A stretch of DNA of 64,000 nucleotides, taken from positions 3,354,001 to 3,418,000 of the forward strand of contig NZ_CP019427.1 in assembly GCF_009834545.1 (NCBI RefSeq). Direction: 5' to 3'. Under the pieces are notes generated by a model. The model did not search any database and was not told the origin of the DNA. It was given only the letters and a program-made list of their open reading frames with translations. Positions 1 through 9,516 of the stretch are shown here, piece by piece (the stretch's first letter is position 1; each line of letters starts with the position of its first letter). This DNA comes from Pseudomonas sp. S04 (lineage in GTDB: Bacteria > Pseudomonadota > Gammaproteobacteria > Pseudomonadales > Pseudomonadaceae). The translations under genes were made by a program, and so were the position numbers.

Positions 1-60
1 CTACAGGCGCAGCGCGGTGAAGGGTTGACTGCGCGCATGCCGATACGCTCACTGGATTGA
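1..60 (+). CDS. Possible 3' end of a gene entering from the left
   Basis: Frame 1 is open from the first base to a TGA at 58-60 and reads as a short tail ending RMPIRSLD. It could be the C-terminus of a forward gene that runs convergently into the large toxin-like gene on the - strand. Only 19 codons are visible, so no family can be named and chance openness is quite possible. Confidence 0.25.
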   Translation, partial: LQAQRGEGLTARMPIRSLD

Positions 61-131
61 TCACCCCCGCCTGAAAGGTTGCGCCTGCTTCCCCGGCAAG
101 CGCAACGCACTGATCAGGACACCAGGGCATG

Positions 132-3100
132 CTATGCCGTCGGTGGAACGGCATCGAAAAAGTACTTTTTCGCGAACGCCGCCTTCATTCCCCCCGGGTA
201 CACCACTTTTCCCGCGTTGAGTTCGGGGTGTTGCACCTGATCCTTGACCGTGACGAACCGCAGGCGCGCCAGTTTCAGGTGGGCTTCGGTCAGGGTCAGG
301 ACCGATTTGGCCGTACAGTGAAAGTGTGCGTACCACAGTACCTTTCTACCAATGCGGCTGGCGCTGTCGACGATGTCGTATTCCAGCAAATAGCTTGTTT
401 GATTGGCAGTAGACTTGTCGGTCCAGGACGGATTCTCGACGCGGACCTCCCGCTCCCCTAGCAGGTACTCGAAGCTTCCGGCATTCGGTGGCAGCTGTTT
501 GGTAATCTCGACGCGCAGCTTTTTCCCTTCGCGGATCAATTGTTCTCGAGCGCTGTTGAGATCCTGATATATCTTGACTGCCCTCCCCCGATCCGCACCT
601 GTAACACCTTGCATTCCATGTTGGATTTGCGTAGCCAGCTCCGAGAGTTTTTGAGCCTGAGACAAAAACCGGTCTTCCACACTGGCAGGCTCGCGGTACC
701 GGGAGACATCTTTTTTATAGTTTGCGATCAGCGGGGTTATCCCTTCGACCAGTTTCCTGCCTTTGTCCAGCAGCGATTGGAGCGCCAGGGCCGGCTTCGG
801 TGGAGCTGCCACAGGTACTTCAGGCTCCTCCTCCCGCTGCCGGTAAAGATCTTGCCCTTCATCCTTGTAGAAAATGATCTGCTTGTCCGTTGCCGCGTCC
901 TGGACCACCACCGTTTCGCCGGTTTCATCTGAACTTTGCTCGCGGACATCGCCCACTCGAAAACCATCCGCCGTCTGGATCAGGCGCTCGTTGGGGCGCT
1001 TGATTCTCCTTCTGGCCTTTTTCACCCGTTCTTCGGCAGGTTGCGCACCCTCTTGCCCTGCGGTCTCTTCCTGCACGTCTTCACTGATCGATTCGCTGAG
1101 CTCTGCTTCCGCGATAGCGCGCACCCGCCTCAGCGCCTCAAGGAACTTCTCGAGAAACTGCTGCGGTACGTAGCTTTGTCGATCGCCAACCTTGCGCAGG
1201 TTGGCCGCCATCAGTTCCGCATCGTTGTAAACATTGACCGCGTCCTGCAGCAGCTCGACACGCTGCCTGGGCTCAAACCCCTGCGTCGCGCTCAAGCGCA
1301 ACACGTTGTCCGTCACCGCGCCCAGTTTCGCCTTGCCCAACCCTTCCAGTCCCGCGACTTCCGCCAGGCTGGGCTCAACAAGCCCAGGGTCACCCGCCAA
1401 TGCCCCGCGCAAACACAACAACTCGTGCACGATCAGCCAGTCGGTGGTTTTCACCCGCTTGTCCAGTATGTCCTTGAGATGTTGTGTCTGCGCCGACAGA
1501 TAGCCGGTTCTTTGCAGATAGCCTTTTCGGACACTGCTATCCAACACCTCCAACTCTGTCATCAGGCTCTCGAGCCGGGAGCTGATCCTGATGCGCTCCG
1601 CAAACCCATTGATGATGCGTTTCCTGGCTTCCAGCAACACACTGTACGGCACATCGGTGACCGCGGTGCGCAGCTCAAAGGCCAGTGGAAAAAGGGTGCG
1701 CAATGAAAGCCCCGACTCCTCCCATACCGCCGACACCCGAATCAGGTTTTCGTCGACAACGCCATAGCTGGCGACGAGCGCCTGCAGATTCTCCACAATG
1801 GCGTCACGCTGGTAGTCCTTGTCTTTTGCAAGCAGGATCGCGATCTCCTCATACACCTTGATCAGGTCCAGATGACCGTCAATGAAGGTCCTGGCTTTCT
1901 TCTTGTAATCGAGGTCGGCGGCGTGCAATTTCTTTCTCAGCGCCACATGCTCTTCCTGCCGCCGGCTGCGCTCTGCACCGATAGCGGCGTCAATGGCCTT
2001 GGTCTTGTCGACGATCTCATTGGCGATCGCCGTCGCTCTCTCCAGCGCCCCCTGCCCAACCTCCTGGGCCTGGGTGACACTGGCGTGCAGGCCCGGCAGG
2101 CGATCCTTGAGTCTTTTGACTTTCAGCGCATAGTCGGCACGTCGCGCCCGCAGCTGCGAATCAGCGAAGACATCCGAAAGGTAGCGACTCATGCCCGGCC
2201 CCCCCCCGCGCACACGAAACTCCGGCGCCACCTCCCAGAGATCCTGGCCATTGTTCTTCAGTTCCAGTCCTTTTATCGGCCTCCCAAGATGATCGAGGAT
2301 GACCACATTACCGCCCTCGGCGGGCTCTACATTGGCCCATCCGTACCCACGCAGGCGAGCTGGCACTTTTGCATACCAGCGCCCCCCGACCACTACGATG
2401 CCTTGGGGCGCTGGCGTTGTGACCACCTGCCCGCGTCCGGCCTGCTCGGTGCTCAGGAAACGCTCCAGCAATCGACGCGAGTCACCCGATACCGGTGTAG
2501 AGAAATCCAGCACGCTGTCACTGATGGCGCTGGCCGCACCCGGCCCGATGGGTGGTTTGATCACTGCGCTGACTACAAGAGCACCCGGCCGGGAGACGAT
2601 CGCATGGTGCTCGAAGGGTTTTACCGCTGTACCGGCGCCCGGTGAAAGACGCTGGATCAGCAAGGCCACTGCCAGATTGATGAGCAGGTTGTAGGTGAAG
2701 TCCTTGGCCGGCTCGCTGTCGCCGCTCGCCAGTGGCTCAAGGGCCTCCAGAACTGCGGTTTCCACCACTAACAACCAGCCAACGGCAGCTGCAGGTCCGC
2801 TGACAAAGGGTAATACCGTGTTAAGCACGCTATTGAAGATGATCAAGCCCATCTCTTTCAGCGTATTCCAGCGGTACTCGGCATTGGACAGCGTCTGTTC
2901 GTCAGCCAACTGGGCCAGGACGTTGGCGTTGGCTTCATACAAATGAGCCAGCACCTTGTCGTCGAGCTGCTGCAGATCGAATCGGGCGGGAGCCGATGGC
3001 CATAGCTGCGTTTCGAATATGATTCCCACCGGGTGGGGTTCCAGAAAACCGCCATTGTCATAGATTTTCCGTGCATCGGGCGCCAACCAGTCGAGGATGC

Positions 3101-5075
3101 TTTGCTGCAACGATGGATTGGACTTGCTTTGCGCGACCGACACCAGCGCAGGTCGAGGGTCGTTGCTGACGATCTCAGCCATCAAGGCATCGAGCGAAGC
3201 AAACTCGATCAATGGTTCGGGGTACAGCGGCCGATACAGCACATGGGGCCCGGCCGTCACATCAGCGGGGCCAAACACAAACATATCGGCAACCACATGC
3301 GTGTGGTTCGATACGTCGGTCTTGAAGGCCAGGGTCCTGGCCAGCATCACTTGCCCGCTCACACGCCGAGCTTGCGGATCCGGCTCCATGTTGGCCGCCA
3401 CACAGCGATACCCGGCATCAGTGAACCCTGAACGCTTCCTGATCCTGTTCTCCAGTGCCAGCATCGGTAATTGAATGCGCAATTGGTCGCTGAACAGCTT
3501 TTCGCGCTCGGCTCGCTGTACCGGATCATCGAGCAGTAGCCTTTTGACTTCATCGGGGTAGTTATTGCCGATATCGGCATCGCGAATCAGTTCCCTGACG
3601 GTGTCGAGGGTCATCCAGGCCGGTGCCGCCGAACCGTCCTTGCGCTTGAACTCAGAGACCAGGAATGGCACGCCGGCAAGGTTGTTCAACGCTCGATGAG
3701 TCAGGCTGAGGGTTTCACTGGTAAACCGTCCGGTTCCTGGCCCTACGATCACCAACAAACCGTCTTCATTGCGATACTGAGTGATGTCGATCTGGTCTGG
3801 ATCCACCGCCTCGCCGTACGCGGCCATCCCGTCCTGCAGGACTTCCCGGGCGAATTGCTCAGCCGTACGAATCCCGTGGCTGTACTCCTGCCCCTTGCTC
3901 GCCAACTGGAGGGCGGCCAGGCGAAACATGTAGCGACTGTACTCCTGGGTCTCGGCGGGCGTGGCCAGTTCTATCCAGTCAGGCAACTGGCTGCCGACTT
4001 CGCTGTACAGTACTTGCTCATACGCACCGGGGTTCTGCTTGAGCAAATGGGGAGCCAGATCCGTCAGACTCGCATAGCGCTCCTCCAGCACTTTCAGGTC
4101 CTGGCCTTCGAATACCCCGAAGAAGCTCAAGCTTTCAAGTTGATTATTGAGTAGCGCCTGGGCCTGAGTCACAAAGACATCGCCGAACGACTCATAGGGT
4201 TGCAACTCAAGCACACTGAGTTCCTGCCTGCGTCCCCATTTGTCGCCCTCTGAATCAGCGAAGGCCTGCCATGTGTCGTAAGTCTCGATAACGCCGCTGG
4301 TGCTGAACCCCATCACAATGTCCCGCGTCGATACCGTGCGCACGGCTACCAGATCAAACGCCAGGTGAGCTTTGTGAGTACGTCCGGTCCGGGCGTGATA
4401 GTCGATGAGGAAAACCCGCGTGCAGTCTGGCCCGTAACGAGCCACTCGGTCCTCCTTGATGGGGCAACGAATGACTTGCAGGACGGTATCGACCTGCCCG
4501 GCATCCAGAAACGCACCGCTGCCCGAAGGCCCCATGCTGACCAGCAATGCGCTTCTGAGGACATCGCCGAGCCATTGCCAGCGGCTGGTGCCGTCAACCG
4601 CCGGCTCATTCCAGTAATCCGTCAGCGCCTGCTGCAATGCAGCAACCATGACCTTGGGCAGTCGTCGCAAGAGGTCTTCGACTTCGCGCATTTCGACGGC
4701 GAGCCGCCTGTTTTGCCCGTCGCTCAGAAAGTGATCATGGGTGAACGTCAATTCGGCCCTTGCAGTAATGGCGTGAATCATCACCTCGAACAGCGGTGTT
4801 GTGGTGTAACCGTCGATCCACGGACCCTCGAGCGCGACAAAGTGACTGCTGTCGCCCTCCCCCTCAAGTGCAGCCCGGTTTGCGCTGACCCAGTTGGGTG
4901 AGTTGAGCGAGGTCGTCAACACGTCGATATTCAGCCCGGGGTACCGATTATTCAGTGCCGCGCCGAACTGTTTCAGGGCCGCCGTGACCACTATCGGTCG
5001 CCCCTTGAACTCTTCATATACCGCCTGCGCCAAGGTGTCGGAAACGTCCTCGGGTGTTGCGCGACTGTCTGTCAT
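132..5075 (-). CDS. Giant dermonecrotic-toxin-like protein (DUF6543 type)
   Basis: This is a 1647-residue protein with no signal peptide. Its overall architecture and C-terminal block (a WYAHFH motif followed by a THLKLA-like stretch and a final KKYFF segment) match the large Pseudomonas proteins annotated as dermonecrotic toxin domain (DUF6543) proteins. A strongly hydrophobic stretch at about residues 730-810 could insert into a membrane. The C-terminal half (about 960-1300) is rich in Lys/Glu/Ala heptads and probably forms coiled coils. The start ATG at 5075 has an AGGA Shine-Dalgarno eight bases upstream. I saw no catalytic motif such as HExxH. It is a distant architectural relative of the toxin-like gene at 16218-20945. 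Secretion route and target are unknown, and no immunity or chaperone gene is evident beside it. The toxin role is inferred from family resemblance only. Confidence 0.7.
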   Translation of the reverse strand: MTDSRATPEDVSDTLAQAVYEEFKGRPIVVTAALKQFGAALNNRYPGLNIDVLTTSLNSPNWVSANRAALEGEGDSSHFVALEGPWIDGYTTTPLFEVMIHAITARAELTFTHDHFLSDGQNRRLAVEMREVEDLLRRLPKVMVAALQQALTDYWNEPAVDGTSRWQWLGDVLRSALLVSMGPSGSGAFLDAGQVDTVLQVIRCPIKEDRVARYGPDCTRVFLIDYHARTGRTHKAHLAFDLVAVRTVSTRDIVMGFSTSGVIETYDTWQAFADSEGDKWGRRQELSVLELQPYESFGDVFVTQAQALLNNQLESLSFFGVFEGQDLKVLEERYASLTDLAPHLLKQNPGAYEQVLYSEVGSQLPDWIELATPAETQEYSRYMFRLAALQLASKGQEYSHGIRTAEQFAREVLQDGMAAYGEAVDPDQIDITQYRNEDGLLVIVGPGTGRFTSETLSLTHRALNNLAGVPFLVSEFKRKDGSAAPAWMTLDTVRELIRDADIGNNYPDEVKRLLLDDPVQRAEREKLFSDQLRIQLPMLALENRIRKRSGFTDAGYRCVAANMEPDPQARRVSGQVMLARTLAFKTDVSNHTHVVADMFVFGPADVTAGPHVLYRPLYPEPLIEFASLDALMAEIVSNDPRPALVSVAQSKSNPSLQQSILDWLAPDARKIYDNGGFLEPHPVGIIFETQLWPSAPARFDLQQLDDKVLAHLYEANANVLAQLADEQTLSNAEYRWNTLKEMGLIIFNSVLNTVLPFVSGPAAAVGWLLVVETAVLEALEPLASGDSEPAKDFTYNLLINLAVALLIQRLSPGAGTAVKPFEHHAIVSRPGALVVSAVIKPPIGPGAASAISDSVLDFSTPVSGDSRRLLERFLSTEQAGRGQVVTTPAPQGIVVVGGRWYAKVPARLRGYGWANVEPAEGGNVVILDHLGRPIKGLELKNNGQDLWEVAPEFRVRGGGPGMSRYLSDVFADSQLRARRADYALKVKRLKDRLPGLHASVTQAQEVGQGALERATAIANEIVDKTKAIDAAIGAERSRRQEEHVALRKKLHAADLDYKKKARTFIDGHLDLIKVYEEIAILLAKDKDYQRDAIVENLQALVASYGVVDENLIRVSAVWEESGLSLRTLFPLAFELRTAVTDVPYSVLLEARKRIINGFAERIRISSRLESLMTELEVLDSSVRKGYLQRTGYLSAQTQHLKDILDKRVKTTDWLIVHELLCLRGALAGDPGLVEPSLAEVAGLEGLGKAKLGAVTDNVLRLSATQGFEPRQRVELLQDAVNVYNDAELMAANLRKVGDRQSYVPQQFLEKFLEALRRVRAIAEAELSESISEDVQEETAGQEGAQPAEERVKKARRRIKRPNERLIQTADGFRVGDVREQSSDETGETVVVQDAATDKQIIFYKDEGQDLYRQREEEPEVPVAAPPKPALALQSLLDKGRKLVEGITPLIANYKKDVSRYREPASVEDRFLSQAQKLSELATQIQHGMQGVTGADRGRAVKIYQDLNSAREQLIREGKKLRVEITKQLPPNAGSFEYLLGEREVRVENPSWTDKSTANQTSYLLEYDIVDSASRIGRKVLWYAHFHCTAKSVLTLTEAHLKLARLRFVTVKDQVQHPELNAGKVVYPGGMKAAFAKKYFFDAVPPTA

Positions 5076-5185
5076 TTCAGCATCCTGTTGTCATGGAATG
5101 AGCAGCAGGCACCCTGGCCTGCCTCAACCGGATGTAATGCGGTTTCACTGAAGAACGTGCGGTAACTAAGTATCCTCACCCATAG

Positions 5186-5212
5186 CTTCACAAAACTTTC
5201 ACATGAACTTAC
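5186..5212 (+). promoter_or_regulatory. Tandem TTCAC repeats upstream of cptA, possible response-regulator site
   Basis: TTCAC occurs at 5187-5191 and 5198-5202, 11 bases apart, followed by a related CTTAC at 5208-5212. Direct repeats spaced by about one helical turn are typical of OmpR-family sites. ColR- and PmrA-type regulators are known to control LPS phosphoethanolamine transferases in Pseudomonas, so assignment to one of these is plausible but inferred. Confidence 0.3.
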
Positions 5213-5233
5213 AGATACTTGTAAACACTGTTG

Positions 5234-5259
5234 ACGCTCGATTTTCGAGCGTTTTTTTT
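5234..5259 (+). terminator. Intrinsic-terminator-like hairpin in the cptA leader
   Basis: A perfect 7-bp stem (ACGCTCG / CGAGCGT, loop ATTTT) is followed directly by eight T residues, a strong factor-independent terminator shape reading on the + strand. No + strand gene ends upstream, since the neighbouring toxin gene is divergent. The hairpin therefore probably lies in the cptA leader, where it could attenuate transcription or stabilise the 5' end. Confidence 0.55.
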
Positions 5260-5315
5260 GTCACTGGCGCTCAACACTTTCAGTGGTTGAAGTCATTAAT
5301 CAGCTGGAGCGCTGA

Positions 5316-7055
5316 ATGGCGATGTTTAAACGCAGCAGTACGCCTGCAAAAGGGTTTGATTGGGCAGGCTTGGGCTGGCTGTTCCTGTTCTTCTGGTATT
5401 TTTCCGGCATCACCCAACTATTGATCCTGTTGACCGGAACCTCCGGGTTCACCGGTTTCCGCCAGGCCTTCGTGATGTCCGCCATCTGGCTCGCGCCGAT
5501 GCTGCTGTTCCCGGCCCGTACGCGCCTGCTCGCGGCGGTGATTGGCGTGGTGCTCTGGGCCTGTTCGATGGCTAGCCTGGGTTACTTCTTCATCTACCAG
5601 CAGGAGTTCTCGCAGAGCGTCATCTTCATCATGTTCGAGTCGAACGTCTCGGAAGCCGGCGAGTACATGACGCAGTACTTTGCCTGGTGGATGGTGGCCG
5701 CATTCCTCGCGCACACCGCCGTGGCCCTGTTCCTCTGGAGCCGCCTGCGCCCGGTTTACCTGCCGCGCGGCAAGGCCTTGCTGGCAGCCACGGCAATCCT
5801 GGTCGCGGTCATTGGCTACCCGCTGGTCAAGCAGACCGCGCGCACCGGCAGCCTGGCCGCCGGCTACGAAAAATTCGAAACCCGCATCGAACCGGCAGTG
5901 CCATGGCAGATGCTGGTTGCCTATCGCCGCTACGGCGAAACCCTGGCCAGCATGCAAGGCATGCTCGACAACGCCAGCCAGGTCCCGCCGCTGCACAATT
6001 TCAAGGACTCGATGGCCGGCCAGCCCGCGACCCTGGTCCTGGTGATCGGTGAATCGACCAACCGCCAGCGCATGAGCCTGTACGGCTATCCACGGCAAAC
6101 CACGCCGGAGCTGGACAAGCTCAAGGACCAACTGGCGGTGTTCGACAACGTCATCACCCCGCGCCCCTACACCATTGAAGCGCTGCAACAGGTACTGACC
6201 TTCGCCGACGAAGAGAACCCGGACCTGTACCTCAAGACCCCATCGTTGGTCAGCGTGATGAAGCAGGCCGGCTACAAGACCTACTGGATCACCAACCAGC
6301 AGACCATGACCAAGCGCAACACCATGCTCACCACGTTCTCCGAGCAGGCGGATGAGCAGGTCTACCTGAACAACAATCGCAACCAGAACGCCCGCCAGTA
6401 CGATGGTGACGTGCTGGAGCCCTTCACCAAGGCCCTGGCCGACAGTGCGCCGCGTAAATTCATCGTGGTGCATCTGCTGGGCACCCACATGAGCTACCAG
6501 TACCGCTATCCTGCGACCTACGACACCTTCAAGGACCGTCAGGGCGTGCCGCCTGGGGTCAGCGACGACCAGTTGCCAACCTACAACAGTTACGACAACG
6601 CGGTGCGTTACAACGACTTCGTGGTCTCGAGCCTGATCAAGGACTACGCCAAGACCGATCCAAACGGCTTCTTGTTGTACCTCTCCGACCACGGCGAAGA
6701 CGTGTTCGACTCGGCGGGTCACAACACCCTGGGCCGTAACGAGTCCAAACCCACTGCCCCCATGTACACCATTCCGTTCATGGCCTGGGCTTCGCCGAAA
6801 TGGCGGGCAAACCACGCCTGGGATTTTGCCGGCGACTTGCAGCGGCCCTACAGCAGTTCGCACCTGATCCACACCTGGGCGGACCTGGCCGGCTTGAGCT
6901 TCGACGAACTGGACCACAGCAAGAGCCTGGTCAGCGACAGCTTCAAGGCGCGCCCGCTGTTGATTGGCAACCCCTACGAACGTGAGCAGAAAGCGCTGAT
7001 CGACTTCAGCCTGATGAAGCCCAAGGCGCCTACCGCGGCCGTCGTTACCCAATAA
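5316..7055 (+). CDS. cptA: Phosphoethanolamine transferase CptA
   Basis: This 579-residue inner-membrane enzyme transfers phosphoethanolamine to LPS (lipid A or core), which lowers surface charge and polymyxin binding. The N-terminal ~160 residues hold about five membrane segments, and the rest is a periplasmic alkaline-phosphatase/sulfatase-fold domain. The nucleophile is most likely Thr248 in the motif IGESTNRQRMSLYGY. The C-terminal metal motif SDHGED spans residues 457-462. Length and motif order match the EptA/CptA family. The ATG at 5316 is preceded by GGAG (GGAGCGCTGA); a second in-frame ATG lies two codons later. The gene is monocistronic, with a terminator-like hairpin in its leader and a strong terminator after it. 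EptA/EptC-type substrate preference cannot be settled from sequence. Confidence 0.88.
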   Translation: MAMFKRSSTPAKGFDWAGLGWLFLFFWYFSGITQLLILLTGTSGFTGFRQAFVMSAIWLAPMLLFPARTRLLAAVIGVVLWACSMASLGYFFIYQQEFSQSVIFIMFESNVSEAGEYMTQYFAWWMVAAFLAHTAVALFLWSRLRPVYLPRGKALLAATAILVAVIGYPLVKQTARTGSLAAGYEKFETRIEPAVPWQMLVAYRRYGETLASMQGMLDNASQVPPLHNFKDSMAGQPATLVLVIGESTNRQRMSLYGYPRQTTPELDKLKDQLAVFDNVITPRPYTIEALQQVLTFADEENPDLYLKTPSLVSVMKQAGYKTYWITNQQTMTKRNTMLTTFSEQADEQVYLNNNRNQNARQYDGDVLEPFTKALADSAPRKFIVVHLLGTHMSYQYRYPATYDTFKDRQGVPPGVSDDQLPTYNSYDNAVRYNDFVVSSLIKDYAKTDPNGFLLYLSDHGEDVFDSAGHNTLGRNESKPTAPMYTIPFMAWASPKWRANHAWDFAGDLQRPYSSSHLIHTWADLAGLSFDELDHSKSLVSDSFKARPLLIGNPYEREQKALIDFSLMKPKAPTAAVVTQ

Positions 7056-7065
7056 GTGAACCCTG

Positions 7066-7093
7066 CGGGGGCCGGTTCCGGCCCCCCGTTTTT
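7066..7093 (+). terminator. Rho-independent terminator of cptA
   Basis: A perfect 9-bp G+C stem (GGGGGCCGG / CCGGCCCCC, loop TT) is followed by CG and five T residues, starting 11 bases after the cptA stop codon. Confidence 0.85.
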
Positions 7094-7134
7094 GCTGGCC
7101 ATGAGCCTTCGCGAAAGCCCCTCGAATAAAATAG

Positions 7135-7153
7135 ATTAATAATTATTCGCATT
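7135..7153 (+). promoter_or_regulatory. Fur box in the siderophore-receptor promoter
   Basis: The 19 bases here match the Pseudomonas Fur consensus AATAATAATCATTCTCATT at 16 positions by eye and sit about 75 bases before the receptor start. Fur binding would repress the receptor when iron is plentiful. Confidence 0.65.
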
Positions 7154-7228
7154 TAAGCTAAATTTTTTGATTCACCTTCGTCTTTGAGCAAACGGAAATT
7201 TTCCATCGAAGACAAGGAGTCGGCTGCG

Positions 7229-9475
7229 ATGTTCGCGCCTATTACCCGTTCCATGACCTTGACCCTGGGCCTGTGCAGTCTCGCCCTGTGCCCTTCCGCC
7301 CATGCGGACACCAAGCCGGATAAACAGCAGGAGCCTGCCGCCAAGGCGCTCGAGCTGGATACCACCAACGTCAATGCAGTGGGTCTGGGTACCACCACTG
7401 AAAACACCGACTCCTACACCACCGGTGCAATGAGTACGGCGACACGGCTCAATCTTTCCATCAAGGAAACCCCGCAGTCGGTCTCGGTGGTCACTCGCCA
7501 GCAGATGGACGACTTCAAGCTCACCACCCTGTCCGAGGCCATGAGCCAGACCACCGGCGTGGTGGTCCAGCACAACGACTCCGACCGGGTCAGCTATTCC
7601 TCGCGCGGCTACTCGATCAACAACTTCCAGATCGATGGCATGCTCAACACCTTCGGGCGCATGAAGTCCGACTCGGACACCATCATCTACGACCGCATCG
7701 AAGTGGTCCGCGGCGCCACCGGCCTGACCACCGGTGCGGGCGACCCTTCGGCCACCATCAACATGGTGCGCAAGCGTCCGACCGCTCAATGGGAAGCCAA
7801 GACCGGCGTCAGCGGCGGCAGCTATGACGATTACTACAGCTACGTCGATGTTGGTGGCCCGCTGGCGTTCGACGGCCGCCTGCGTGGCCGCAGCGTGCTG
7901 GCCTACCGTGACAGCAAATCGTTCCGTGACCATTACCAACTGCAACGGGAAGTCGGCTACGGGATCCTCGAAGCGGACCTCACCGATGACACCGTGCTGG
8001 CGGTGGGTTACGACTATCAGGACAAACAGGTCCAGGGCACGTCCTGGGGCACGGTGCCGTACTGGAAATCCAACGGCGACAAGGCCAACCTGTCGCGTTC
8101 GACCAACATGGCGACCAAATGGAGCTCCTGGCCCCTGAAGGACAAGACCGCCTTCGCCAACCTTGACCAGAACCTGGGCAATGGCTGGCACATGAAGGGC
8201 GCCTATACCTACCGTGAGAGTGACACCGACGGCAAGGTCTACTACGGCGGTGGCGGTTACCCCAACGACGACCGCAGCGGCATGGTCGCCTACCGCAGCC
8301 ACATGAAGGGCGAGCAGAAGATGGAAGTCTATGACTTCAACTTCGCCGGCCCCTATCAGTTGCTCGGACGCGAACACGAGCTGATGATCGGCTACGGCGA
8401 AGCCGAGCGCAGCGCGTCCAACCCGTACCTGGTGTCTGCGCCGACGCCAGCGGGCTACGACAACATTGCCGACTGGAAGTACATGGGCAACATCGCCAAG
8501 TTCCGCGACACCGACACCGGTATCGAAGGCTCGAACGACAGCACCAAGCAAAAAGCCGGTTACCTGGCCACCCGCCTGAGCCTGGCCGAGCAGTGGCATG
8601 CGGTCCTGGGCAGCCGTTATGGCAGCTGGAAAACCGACAGCAACTCCTACAGCTTCAACGACCAGAACCAGCGCACCGGCAACGACCACAGCAGCCAGAC
8701 CCAAAACGACGTCTTCACCCCGTACGCCGGCTTGCTGTACGACATTACCCCTGAGTACACGGCGTATGTCAGCTACACCGACATCTTCAAGCCGCAGACC
8801 GAGCGTGATTCCAGCCGTAAGTACCTGGACCCGATTGTCGGCCAGAACTACGAACTGGGGCTCAAGGGTAGCTTGCTCGATGAGCGCCTGAACGTCGCCA
8901 CGGCGGTGTTCTGGAGCAAACAGGACAACGTCGCTGAATTGGATGACTCGGTGCGACCGGACCCAACCACCGGTGAAGACTTCTACAAGTCCGGCGGCAA
9001 GGGCAACAAGGTCAACGGTTTCGAGGCTGAAGTATCGGGCGAGGTGATGCAGGACTGGAACATGACGGCCGGCTACACCTACACCCATTCGAAAAACGGT
9101 GAAGGTGAGCGCAACAACACCAACCAGCCATTGAACATGCTGCGCATCTCGACGGCGTATCGCCTGCCGGGTGAATGGAATGCGCTGACGGTGGGGGGTG
9201 CAGTGAACTGGCAGAGCGATATCTACGAATTCGCCAGCCGCCCCGTTGGACGTGACGCCGATGGTGACATCGTGACCAAGGAAACCCGGATCAACCAGAA
9301 CAGCTATTCGGTGGTCAAGCTGATGTCGCGCTACGAGTTCGACAAGCACCTCACCGCATCGTTGAACGTCGACAACCTGTTCGACGAGAAGTACTACGAC
9401 AACGTCGGCTTCTACAACGGCGTGTTCTGGGGTGACCCGCGCACCGTCACCTTGAGCCTGGACTACAAGCTCTAA
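7229..9475 (+). CDS. TonB-dependent ferric-siderophore receptor (FhuE/FpvA-like)
   Basis: This 748-residue outer-membrane receptor imports ferric siderophore using TonB/proton-motive force. The ATG at 7229 is chosen because it follows AAGGAG with good spacing and starts a clean Sec signal peptide ending in SAHA. An in-frame upstream ATG at 7184 would add 15 charged residues before the signal. The plug domain carries the typical ETPQSVSVVTRQQMDD and YSSRGYSINNFQIDGM blocks, and the C-terminus is a 22-strand-type barrel ending in aromatic/hydrophobic residues (SLDYKL). The N-terminal STN signalling domain is absent, so it probably does not drive a FecI/FecR cascade. Resemblance is strongest to FhuE-type hydroxamate receptors, but the ligand cannot be read from sequence. 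A Fur box lies upstream. Confidence 0.88.
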   Translation: MFAPITRSMTLTLGLCSLALCPSAHADTKPDKQQEPAAKALELDTTNVNAVGLGTTTENTDSYTTGAMSTATRLNLSIKETPQSVSVVTRQQMDDFKLTTLSEAMSQTTGVVVQHNDSDRVSYSSRGYSINNFQIDGMLNTFGRMKSDSDTIIYDRIEVVRGATGLTTGAGDPSATINMVRKRPTAQWEAKTGVSGGSYDDYYSYVDVGGPLAFDGRLRGRSVLAYRDSKSFRDHYQLQREVGYGILEADLTDDTVLAVGYDYQDKQVQGTSWGTVPYWKSNGDKANLSRSTNMATKWSSWPLKDKTAFANLDQNLGNGWHMKGAYTYRESDTDGKVYYGGGGYPNDDRSGMVAYRSHMKGEQKMEVYDFNFAGPYQLLGREHELMIGYGEAERSASNPYLVSAPTPAGYDNIADWKYMGNIAKFRDTDTGIEGSNDSTKQKAGYLATRLSLAEQWHAVLGSRYGSWKTDSNSYSFNDQNQRTGNDHSSQTQNDVFTPYAGLLYDITPEYTAYVSYTDIFKPQTERDSSRKYLDPIVGQNYELGLKGSLLDERLNVATAVFWSKQDNVAELDDSVRPDPTTGEDFYKSGGKGNKVNGFEAEVSGEVMQDWNMTAGYTYTHSKNGEGERNNTNQPLNMLRISTAYRLPGEWNALTVGGAVNWQSDIYEFASRPVGRDADGDIVTKETRINQNSYSVVKLMSRYEFDKHLTASLNVDNLFDEKYYDNVGFYNGVFWGDPRTVTLSLDYKL

Positions 9476-9486
9476 CCCTCACGTAC

Positions 9487-9514
9487 TGCAGGAGCGCCGT
9501 CCGGCGCTCCTGCA
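9487..9514. terminator. Bidirectional hairpin between convergent genes
   Basis: A near-perfect palindrome (arms TGCAGGAGCGCCG and its complement) lies between the convergent receptor and acetyltransferase genes. It lacks a clear T run, but position and symmetry suggest a shared terminator. Confidence 0.6.
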
Positions 9515-9516
9515 CG

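Noticed and set aside
5418..7052. A 544-codon frame antisense to cptA
   Set aside because: Shadow frame with no ribosome-binding site or domain; cptA motifs are intact on the other strand.
7172..9349. A 725-codon frame antisense to the siderophore receptor
   Set aside because: It is a shadow frame produced by high-G+C codon bias, with Val/Gly/His-rich text and no motif. The receptor on the + strand is unambiguous.
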